Origin: Branchiostoma floridae
Lineage: Eukaryota > Chordata > Leptocardii > Amphioxiformes > Branchiostomatidae
Assembly (NCBI RefSeq): GCF_000003815.2
Contig: NC_049983.1
Span: 16,328,059-16,392,058 of the forward strand
DNA length: 64,000 nt
Reading direction: 5' to 3'
A model generated the notes under the pieces. That model did no database searches. It was not told the DNA's origin and saw only the letters and a program-made list of their open reading frames with translations. The translations under genes were made by a program, and so were the position numbers. Below, one piece after another: positions 48,401 through 60,400 of the stretch (position 1 is the first letter of the stretch; each line of letters starts with the position of its first letter).

Positions 48401-51400
48401 TTCATAAAATATTCATCTTTACATTATACAAGCAACTGGATATGATTTTGGAAATGGGCAGACATTTCCTGAGTAACTGCTTTTTGGCATATCTTATTAC
48501 CTGGATGTCTTATTAAACCTTCATTGACACATCTTTAAATCAGTTCCACTTCTTTAATAAACCATACTTTTACTTCCTATTTGCAAAATATCCAAACCAT
48601 GAGGTTAATGGAACTGTACTGAACACAGCACTATATTTGGAGATACCATAAACATCAGCTAGAATGGGGAAAAAATGAATTTTCCTACCAAAAGGAATAG
48701 AAGTGGTCAACCTCCTCGTATGTAGAGTCTGCTGTGCCAAGTTTGGGGACATGTTTCTTTACTGAAAACCTGTAAGGAGGAAAACATGTAGATAACAATC
48801 AGATATGGTAGTTTGATCCTTCTAGTAGTAGCAAAAGTACCCTCTGGCAGAATAGACAGAAACTGTAAACACACACACACATATAGGCAGACACACAGAC
48901 AAGCCTCGGGCCCTCCCAAAAAATACACAGTCAAAACTCAAACGTGACCATGAAGACCATTTAGGGGAGCAATAAAATCTGGTCTGTGTGTGGACAGGTG
49001 GTCTCTTGTGCCAATGGGAGATATTATCTCAGGGATGACCAAGAGGTGGTCACAATGGCCATGCATCTTAAGATTTTCAAATACATAATACAAGAGGGTT
49101 TCAGTATTTTTTCTGACACTCATAAGTCAAGAATACGCAGTATACTAATAATAGTAAGGTACAAACCCTAACACAAATATCTAGATGCACCAGTGAACCC
49201 AAAAATGTCAAAAATCAGGTGTACAGCTCAAATATTGTGTGCACAAAAGAGCATTTGTACTCATAGCTCTGTTACAGTGACATATGCAGAAGGCCAAGGC
49301 GCTATTTCCAAAACTCACCTAGCATTGCTGGAGAACACAGGCCCAAAAACCTCATAGAAGTTTTCCTTTGAGCTAGAGTTGTTTGGTGGAACGACATCGT
49401 CAAACTCGGGGTCAACACTGTCGAACGATCTTCTGGACACTTTGTTACTGAGGAGCTGATATGCTGGGCAAGACAAAAAGAAATGATGATTAAAGCTTTG
49501 TTAATAACAAATGCCTGTCTATGAGTGTACATGTAATAACAAATTCATGTGAAGCCAACAAGTCAATATCTCATTGGTAGATAACACAAATGTTGCTATC
49601 TTTGAAACACAATACTGCTAGGCTTTTACATGTATATTTACAGTACTTTAAACCAATTCAAAACATGTACATTTATGATATATGTACATGTACATGCATG
49701 AGCTTCAAATGGAAGATAGTATCAAAAACATCTCATTTGAAAAACTGAATATATTTACAATAACTTGAATAGCTGATGTATACAGTACTTTCCCAGTCAT
49801 ACTAATTACCAATTTAAATTTTTACACTTTTTTATAGAATGAAATGTTATTCATAAACTAAATAAACAGAACGACCTATGCCCTTTGCTAAACTGTTATC
49901 AACTTTGACTTCTGACCTTTTGTGATGCAGGAGTAGTAGTCATCATCTCCTTCCTTCACAGGTTTCCCCGCCTGCCTGCGCTTGTCGGGATGGTGTTTCA
50001 ACACGATACGCTTGTCTGGGGGAAATATCATTAATTTAGCGTCAAAAGACTAGACAGAATCTTGACCTAAACAATACAGGATTTTCATAGACACCATAAT
50101 GTTTGTAACTTGAATCCCTCAGTGACCATGTTGGCAGGTAGTGGGATCAAACAATGGCAACTTCGTGTCTTCTATTCTAGAGGTCTTGCATTGATGCAGG
50201 TTAGACATCTGGACAATAAGATAAGCCAAAAAGCAGTTACTCAAGCAACTAGATATGATTTTGAAAACGGTCAGACGTTTCAGACAACCATCCGGTGTCT
50301 AATTCGTCAGTGACACTGGAGAAATCTTGTTGGAGATACTCGTGCATTTGAGGAGAAACGCACTTTGATGAAGTTTGATCACATTTAAGAATGCAACACA
50401 TATCATCAGACAAAGAGTCCATCCTAGTGTGATGATCATGAGTGGATCAAACCTTATGCAACTTGTACTAGTTACTAAGTTACAGTACAAAACTGGTGTG
50501 TTATGCTTTATCATTAATCAGAACCCAACACACTTGATAGAGAAGAGATCCACATGAGTGGACCAAACAAATGTAGCTTGTCACTTGCCCAATACTTACA
50601 GGCCTGTTTAATCTGTGCATGTGTGGCTCTGTACCTCAGCTTGGCTATCCCCAACACAGCATAGTGATCCTGAGTCTGGGACAGAGGAAAGGACCAGAAC
50701 AGGTATATATGGGGACCGTAATATGAGGAATAACACGACGTGAAGTTTCTCTTCACACGAGGATCAACACGAAACGTGCCAATGCTCTCGTGCCGCTATC
50801 TTTGCACGCTCGCCCCAGGTAAAGGCCCATTACGTGCACTTCTTCAATTTTAGCGATGTCCGCACGGCCGGGCATACAATGCTATATTTTCCCGCCCCGG
50901 GTGAAGACTAGGGTCTCAATCCGGACCCATTACGTGCGTTTTTTTTTTCAATTTATCGGTCCGCACGTAGCCGTGGCCGGGCATACATGGCTATATTTTC
51001 CCGCTCTGAGTGAAGAATAGGGCCTCAATCCGGCCCCATTACGTGCGTTTTTTTTTTTTTTTCAATTTAGCGGTCCGCACGTAGCCGTGGCCGGGCATAC
51101 ATGGCTATATTTTCCCGCCCCGGTAGACTTGGCAGTCAATCCGGCCCCATTACGTGCGCTTCTTCAATTTCAGCGGTGCCCGTGGCCGGGCATACAATGC
51201 TATATTTTCCCGCCCCGGGTGAAGACTAGGGTCTCAATTCGGACCCATTACGTGCGTTTCTTCAATTTCAGCGGTGTCCGCACGTAGCCGTGGCCGGGCA
51301 TACATGGCTATATTTTCCCGCCCCGGTAGACTCGGCGCTAAATCCGGCCCCATTACGCGTGCGCTTCTTCAATTTCAGCGGTGCCCGCACGTAGCCGTGG

Positions 51401-54400
51401 CCGGGCACACACGGATACATTTTCCCGCGCTGAGTGAAGACTCGGCATCATTCCTTGCGGAGGTAAAATGGACTTGACTTGAACCGACTCTACTCAAGCT
51501 TCTGCATACCAAATGGCAAGGCGTATTTGACCAAGTGGACAAGTATCCAAGCCATGGCGGAGAAGGCACGCCGGTAAATGTTAGCATTGCGTGAAACTAT
51601 AAACAAAGATCACCGCCATTTTGTACTAGCATTTACTATACAGTGTTTTCGATATAAAAAAAAAAAACCTTTAATTGAGGCGCACATGTGTTTTAAAATG
51701 TAGACTCTAAGTATGAAATTGTAAACATGATTACGATCGTAAAGCTGTTATTTAAGTCCAATAATAAAAATTAAGTACATGTTTGTATTATTGGGCAAGC
51801 GACATTTATCGTGTAGTACGAAGATGTCTTGTTTACAATCGATAATCCTGGAGTATTTTGTGATGATGCTTCTCGGTGTACGTTGCCGGCAAATGGCGTG
51901 CTTTGGTGTGCTCACGAGATATCATGATTTTCTTCGTCAATGTTCAGTGACAAGCTTCGTTTTTGCTTACAAGGAGGAAAGACGACTCAAAGTCGGAAAG
52001 AGTAATGAAACACAATTTCTGATAAAGCATCTCATAATTGACTTTATCCCGTTAAACTCGGTAGATAAACTGTTGTTTGCGAAACTTGACACGGAAAGTC
52101 ATGTTTTGTGGCTATATATGTCAGTGTTAGTTTATCCAGATATTTTCAAACTACAAATAATTTTTCCACAACATGCGAGAATGGTACCTCCCAGACACCA
52201 TGGCGCCACCGCTTTGTCGCGAGCCCGAAGTGGCATGACCAAAGGCGGCCGCGGGCTGTGCGGGAAAACTTGAATGTAGCAGACTTGTTGAACTAGGAAT
52301 TCTCACGGTTACGGTGCACGAAATAATACTAACAAAATATGTGGGGCTTGTATCTAATCTCATTCAGCAATGGCAGACGGCTAGATTCCTCTGACAAATT
52401 AAATCTACGCTCAGCTATTATATAGTTATTTCATTTCAAACTTCATGTAAAACCCTACCGTTTTTTAAGATGTTGGCAAATACCTTTGAGATGGATAATG
52501 AGTTTCTGTTTGTTTTCTCTCCAACACGCAGGAACAGTATATCGAAGCTCCATCAGTGGTTTGAAGTGTCGGAGCAGGAGGTTAATTACAAGTAAAGCCT
52601 CCTTGGTCGAAGGAAGAACAGTTTGCCATAGCAAGAGCTACAGCAGTTGTGTTGTTCTGAAGTGTGTGTATGTGTCTGTGTGTGTCGTTCAGTTCTATAT
52701 GTGTGCGCGTGTGTGTGTCCTTCAGTTCTGTTGACGATATTTTGTTAATCCTAACACTACGTTCGTTTATCCTAACCTTCTGGTTTCAACTAAGTAAGGC
52801 GCATTTTGTATGTAGAGTAGTTTATACAATAAATTATATAAAGTAACAATATTGAATAGACTTTTATAGTATAAAGATTGTAATATCACTCCTTTACAAG
52901 AACAATAACTCCAATGCCCGAAGCTTGTGTATAATAATATTGCCAAATATTTTTTATGACAAACGCGGGGGGTGGGGGTGGTAAATGTTTGTTTCTTTTA
53001 TTCTGTCACGAAACAGACAAAAGCCAAAGATTGTAATACACATCTGTGTCAAGAACGTCACGTCCCGGACTCTGGTGCACACTCTATTGTTCACACCTCG
53101 CTGTGACTTGAATGTCCAAAATGTCCTGCAACACATCAGCGCTAACTATTACTAAAAAACGACAGTACAGTCTGACCGTCGGGTCGTGAAAGACACTACA
53201 CTATAGACGTCTTCATTCATTCATCATTATCACCTATCAACTTACCTTTTGTTATATGTAAGTAGGTCGGTGTGAACTGTCGGGAAAAGTCGGAGCAAGG
53301 AGGTTAAAAAAAACAACCTCCTTGGTGGGAGGAAGAGTTTCTCACGGCGTTTTACTTGAATGTATGTTGATCTCTTTCAACATCTTGTTATGACGAAACA
53401 TTTCTGTTCTGGTTTGCATGAAGATTGAAACTTACCTTCTATTAACTGTGTTCAGAACAACGATTTTACCAAGGAGCTTGGTTTTACTAACACAAGTTGC
53501 GTCTTGACTTACCCTACAATAAATGACATTTCAGGAACAAGAAGAAAAACGAAAAGTCTTTTCTTGCAAATTAATGGTTGATTCTTTCCGTTTTCCACCT
53601 TCGAATAAGGAGATTCAAACTGTTTTTCTTTAAATTTTGGACTTTGTTACGCCTTCATTAATTTGGTGGTAGGAACTTTATCATAATTCCTTTCACATTG
53701 TCTTCCTTCCTAACGATAACATTGGATCCATTCCAAAATACATTTATATACGAAGTATGGAATAAACAAGATACGGTAAAATATAAAGATAAGCGCCCAA
53801 AGAAAAAAACAACCACCCAAGAAAGCTGCTTGTCAGTATAACAATAGAACACCTTTACTTGGAAACAACCGCTTGAAACAAAAACAATGGGAAAATTGCC
53901 CTGAATAGATTGGTGTTGAGTTTGTGTTCAAGAAAAGCTCCATTTTTTAAAAAGAATTTGTTTTCATGTCTCAGTTATTTGTCTTGGCGCTGGCTCTTTG
54001 CGTAAATTAACATTACTTCCAGTACGTATTACATGTATTTCTGACACGTCTAAAAACTGTTCTAGGCGTTTTTTTATCAACAACACATGTACATATACTA
54101 GTACATGTACAGTACGTCACACCATACTAGTGTCGTTACTTTTGAAGCATCAAAGGTAAGTGTATACCATGGTCATAATTCGTCAGCAACTACTTCCAGC
54201 CGGGCCGCTATTACAAACGTCGGAAACACGGTACGTTGATAATTTAATATATAGAAATTTACAAGTAAACTGATACGTTTGAAATGAGACATATTTGAAA
54301 GCAAATGGATCATGAATGTAAAGTCCTTTCCAAATTCTCTGATCGTGTCTCCACCGACAGGAACAATTAAGTTGGAACTAGAACATATCGTACTTCATTC

Positions 54401-57400
54401 GAATCAGCCAGATATACTTTGATTTGCATGCCATGGAGAACGTTGCCGATGCAAGTACTCAATACATTATACAATGGTGTTCATCACTCGTCGGCAACAC
54501 GGTACGTTGATGATTTAATAGAAATTCATAAGTAAATTGATACAAATCTGAAAATTGAGACATGTTTGAAAGCAAATGGATCATGAATGTTAAGTCCTTT
54601 CCGAATTCTCCGATCGTGTTTCCCCCAACATGAACATGTTGGAGATAGAACACATCGTACGGAGTTCATTCAAATGAGATGCGTATATTCAAGACATTAT
54701 AGAATGATTTCCATCACTCTGTATTATAAGCTGCTAACAACACCAATAATGAACCAAGGATAAAGAAAATGTTTCGTGCAGGATGTGTCACTCAAAATAA
54801 TCGACACGGTGAAATTGTCTCCACCCTTTTTTTAACCTCCTTGATAAGATGTATATAAGATTATAGATAGATATGAAATGAAACATACCAAACAGACGGG
54901 GAGGTAATAATTGTATCAAACCAATCGTAAATGAATTCTGAAATGGAGTATTTTACAATGTTAAAAAAAAGGTTACTCGTCCCAGGGAGTCTAGCGGATT
55001 GAAGTGGTAGTTCGGTAGAATCCCCAAAGAATTCGCCAAGGCTCTTATGTGAAGTGACACAATGGCTAGATGGAGAGAACTACATAATACGTATCTTTTT
55101 GTTACGATGGCTTGGCCAGAGCCTATGTTAAGAAACTATCAAAATTCCATCTGAATTTCCCGACACCTTCCGCTAAGATTTTGTATCTATTATGCTTGTT
55201 CCTATATAACTTATAACTACCGTTTTCATTTCATCACACCCAGCCAAGAAAACTCCCTTATAATATAAGGGAGTTTTCTTGGCTGGGTGTGAAATGAAAA
55301 CGGTAGTTATAAGTTATATAGGAACAAGAATGAAAACGGTAGTTATCGTTGTATTTCAATTGCCAAAATTTACCCCCGACGTTGCAGCCAACAGAAGGTT
55401 ATAATCTGTCGTTTCTCCCAAGACATGTAACCCAATAGTGTTATCAAAATAAGTTACAACTTACGTTACCATATTCACACCACAGTATGTTTTGTGGAAT
55501 ATTTAACTCCCCCTGGCGTTCTAAAATCCTGCAAGACTAACTGCCTCTGTACGATTGACTGGAAAACTCTGTAGAAATGACTATAAACTCTAGTCTGCTT
55601 CGCTCTTGTTATTTTCTTTGACCAGTGTGCCCGAAAACGCGTGGATTCCTGATCATATAATCCGTTTTTTTTCTAATAGGTCCAACATTCGGTCCACCGA
55701 CTTTTTTAGGTCCGGTTTTTCCGGACCAGTACAATAAGAAAGACCGGTTTTGTACCGGTACACCGAACCGATACCCACCCCTAATGCAGACAGATGTTTT
55801 TATACCCCCCAAAATATCGCTTAGTACGGATTCCTCTTCTTTCATATTTCGATCTAAGTCATCCAAGAAAATGAAATGAATTCTAAGAGGTTGTAACATA
55901 CTTGATTATACAAATATATTTTGATCGAATGGCAAAACTTGGCTAGCTGACGCTGCTCAATCTAATAAAAAGTAAGGACCATGCCGGAAGTTGAGCCAGG
56001 AACACTATACCGACCCATTAACACTGCGTCCCTGGGAGCGGACGGGAAAAACACCTCACCTCACCTCACCTAGTCCCATCCTCATCAGGAGGGTCGGGGA
56101 CTATGGTTGCCTTCCGCACAAGTGGAAAAACAACACAACCGTAAATAAACTTTGAAATGGAATATTTTATAATTTAGAAAGAAAAAGATAATTCGTCCCA
56201 GGGAATCCCATGGATTGACGTGGTATTTCCGAAAAATCCCCGAAGAATTCGTCAAAGCTCTTGATTAAAGTGACATGACAGCCAGGCGGAACAAAATGAT
56301 ACGTATTTTTTGTTACGATCGCTTGGCTAGATCCTATGCAGCTAAAAATAAATAGTATCGCCCAGACCGAGATGCTTTGCGCTTGTTGGTTGCCTAGGTA
56401 ACACGTGGGCAAGCAGCGCGCATGCGTGCATATTTTGTTTAGCCGCGTCATTCGAACAACAATCGTGTTTACAGTCGGGCCGTTTCTTTCAGCTCCTTAT
56501 TTACAACCTGCGTCACTACTTGTTTAGATTCAGCGAGTCAGCCTTTGGGAAGCTGTGGTTAAGTCACACATAGTACAAGGTATGAATTCTGTTTTGTAAT
56601 GTCTATCATTTATTTTCAGCTACGTACGCCGTAAATAGATTGGTTAGATATAGTAGAAAATGTTACGGTGTCGGCGGAGCATTTCCTCGTATCGCTTGTA
56701 AGTTTACTACTCGCTCCTCCAAACTACCAAACTAAATCATCAGTTTTCGTTGTAAGTTCTTTGTAAATAAGTAATCATCTACTACTAGCTTTGTATCGCT
56801 GCGTCAAAAATGTTTGTTTACACAAAATATGTTGTTTACGCTGTGCAAATGCTGGGCTCTGTAATGAGGTAACGCACGTCGTGCGACTTTCTATTCGGTT
56901 ATAATGAGGAATTGTACGCCCGACCTCGCAAAGCATTGTGCGTTGCAAAATAGCGGCTATGATGTTCCAATCTACCGCTGTAGACTCCTGTTTTTTTAAA
57001 GGAAATTTACGCATTTCAAGTCCGACGTTTGCGACACGTTACTCATCGTATCAATGCGCTCCGTTTTACGCCACCGCTTTCCGCTTCTTGTGTACATGGA
57101 TTACGTGCCAATTCGGGTTGCTTTGAGGTCATGCACGTGTCTGTTGGCTACGCGAGGTACCTCGGCACGCGCAATGTTGCAATGTCCGCCGCTATGCCCG
57201 TCGCTTTTGCGCCCACGAAAACGCGTGTCCGTTCTGTGCACAAGCGTGCGAAGTCAGCACGGGGCGAGGTAATGCACGCGTTCGGAGTTTGCGTGAAGTT
57301 GCTCAAAACTCGTCAATCGGCACGAAACGTGCTATTCTTCAAGCGACGCTATCTTTACACGCGTGCGGTTACCGTCACGCGACAGTAACTCCGCACACGT

Positions 57401-60400
57401 GCCAAGATAGCGGCGTTTGAGAATTGGCACGTTTCGTGTGGATTCTCGTGTTTTGAGCAACTTCACGTCGTGTTGTTCCTCAATCCGGGTACCCCAAACA
57501 TAGCTCACCAGAATGAATACACATGCATCAGTATTATTTTTTCTGTGTAATCTTTTGCCATGGACAAAGACAGAAAACTTAAAAAGATTGTTAGGAACCT
57601 TGATTGGCTTGAAGATAGACAAAATAGTTATTTGCTATTCCAGCAAGCTCATTTTATTTAACCTAGAATCTTGGCTATTCAACTTTCTAGCTCCAGTTCT
57701 GATTGATTCACAACATTTTTTGCCTTGCCGCCAGGCAAGGCTTTACGCCAGCTTTTTTCCATGGATCAATGGACGGACCTTTTAACCCAGCCCTTCCAAA
57801 GCCCCTTCCAAAGGCCCTTCTTTCCTTGCCGAGTTTCATGGCTTAGTTAGACAATGGTACATTCCAGACGAGTATTAAAACGCTCTTCTAGACGCATGTT
57901 ACTGTATGTGGTCCAGCGTAATAAATCTACGCTTTAACTCACCATGTTCATATAAATATATATCACAAATTGCATCAGAAGGAACTTAGTTTGTAATAAA
58001 AAATAATGCATATTCATTGTGGGTCAAAAAGTTTTACAAAACCTGTTTAATGTGCCAATAATTCATCTGACATAAATTATGATAATGAGGGGGAGGGGGG
58101 CGACATGTGGAACTCGGGATTTTTAAGCGTAGAATCTCGTCTAACTTACCAAAATAACATAAAATACGCGGCAAGGCACAGCTTTTTTAAAAAGATTTCT
58201 TGTTTCTCTAGTCTCAAATCGAGCAGACTCGACACTTAATTTAGCTTAATTTTATCACACCACAAGACAACTGAAGTTTGCTAACCTTAACATCCTTGGG
58301 GTCGAGTGAGGTCAGGAGCGGGTCCTCCTGGAAGTCTTCATCCCGCAGATCTTCCTCCTCCTCCTCCGAGGAACTGCTGCTTCCGACCGACTCGTGCTGC
58401 GACAAAGTCTTCTTGTGGCGGTAGCGATGTGCGTACGCCTCGAACCACTTCCCCACGGGTTCCACACGGATGGTGGCGGGGGCTGGGAAAAATGTTGTAG
58501 TGTTTTTTTAGAATACTCTAACTGTAGATACTGAAATATTTGTCTTCTTCTTCTTCTTCTTGAGTGCCCTCCATCTTTAACGTAGATTATTATGGCACTT
58601 TTGGATGAGCGCTGATGCCGGTGCGAACTGACACTAAGGGTAATCCTGTGCAGTACATTAAACCAAAATCGTAGTCCATGTACCGTTCCAAGTCAAGATC
58701 CGTGGGATCCACTAGTTACTGACATACAGTATCAGGGTGAGCAGGAGGCACGTGACACGAAAGTGTCAAGTGTGGGTGCCTCTGCTACACCATGTGGCAG
58801 ACTGTTCCATTTTGTATGTATCTTGGGGTTGGCGGAAACGGCTGCCCGGTCGGTCGGCGGAAACCCCTGCCCGATCTGGTCCGGAGGTTGGTTTTGGGGA
58901 TTTCGAGTGTACCAAATGTAAACAACATGGCTTGCTGTCGCAACAGTAATTTAGGTGCATTTCTCGTGTAGGCTGACCCTACGTTGAACAGTAGCACTAA
59001 TATCGTAAACATTACCGTAATTACCGTAATACCGGCATAATTTCGATTTATACACGTTTTACGGTAAACACCAGATTTAGGTGATGCCAGCTCATTAACG
59101 CTTATAAGTTCGATAATGAGCCTCGTGTCCTCACAGTAAGAACTGATTAGCGCCTTGATTTTTTTTGCGAAAATGTTATCCCCAACACTAGTTTTATATT
59201 TACATACTCTGAAATAAGAAAACTGTAGGTTTGATTGATTGGATTGTGTAATTCATCGGAGGTTTTCGGCATTCCATGCGGCGCACAGTAGGTCGTTGAC
59301 CCCGAAATACGCAGCGTGTGTAGACACGTGGATATGTGTGAGGCGCTTCTAATAGGGGACAGTAGTAAACTTTATCATTACTTGCTCTTCGGAATAGCTT
59401 TAGACAAATAAGATGTGAGCATTGATCAGAGTATGAGGCATTCGTGTTGAAGATTAATTGCTATTTAAAAAATTTTCTCGAGCCACGTTGTTTATCGCGG
59501 TGTTATTTGGGCTCTAGCCGCTCTGCCGATCTGAGACTGGATGGGATTCTGCTGACTTTTAATGCTTTGGCCACGAACACATTTGTTAAATCCTTGGTTA
59601 AATCTTTATTATCTGCGGGTTTCTTCATTTCCGACATGTGAGAAAATAGCTCCGTGATCAATCAAAGAATTGCAGTTTCAGGCTGTTTGATTAATAATCA
59701 ATTATGTTCTAATTAATATTCCGTCTACACGGTATTCAAAAGATGAATATTCTTAATATTACCGACCGCTCTCCACGTGATAGCGCCCCATAAATACGGC
59801 CGTAATTACGATCGGATTTACAGCATGTACACGATTACCCTCGTTGTAATTTAGATACAAAATACTACCAGCCGTTTTCCAACCAAAACCCCGTCCAAAA
59901 TTTCGACACTGTTTTGTATACGTTTATTCTACGATGAGTGTATGTTTGATATTGAGATTACAATGCTTTCTGCTGCAAGAAGGCGCAGCTGCACAAGATA
60001 CCTTACTCTGCTGTAAGCAATACTCGAAACCCCCCAAATCAACCTCCGGACCAGATCGGGCAGGGGTTTCCGCCGACCGACTGGGCAGCCGTTTCCGCCA
60101 ACCCTGTATCTTGTTCACCGTTTGACAGTCACTTTTGCATGATCTCAGTTGGCAACTTAACACACCACAACAAATGAAGGGATTTCCATTATTTTTCAGT
60201 CATAAGCTCAAAAGATACTCATAACTCCTGATTTTCAACGTGTTGCAAAATTCAGGTGACAGAAACTAATTATGAATTTATGGTTCACACTTATTGTTTC
60301 ACTTATCATGTCTTTCTTCCAAATGACCATTACGATATATTTTTTGCAAATGAGCTAAAAATTCTATTATAGAAATATTATCATAAAATCATTTATTACA

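Noticed and set aside
50821-51460. CRISPR-like array
   Set aside because: Units are adjacent and similar throughout, with no unique spacers, and the window is a eukaryotic nuclear genome.
51779-52273. Plus-strand 164-codon open frame in DNAJC2 intron 2
   Set aside because: Long for chance but shows no recognisable domain, splice partners or promoter, and lies in repeat-rich intron on the opposite strand.
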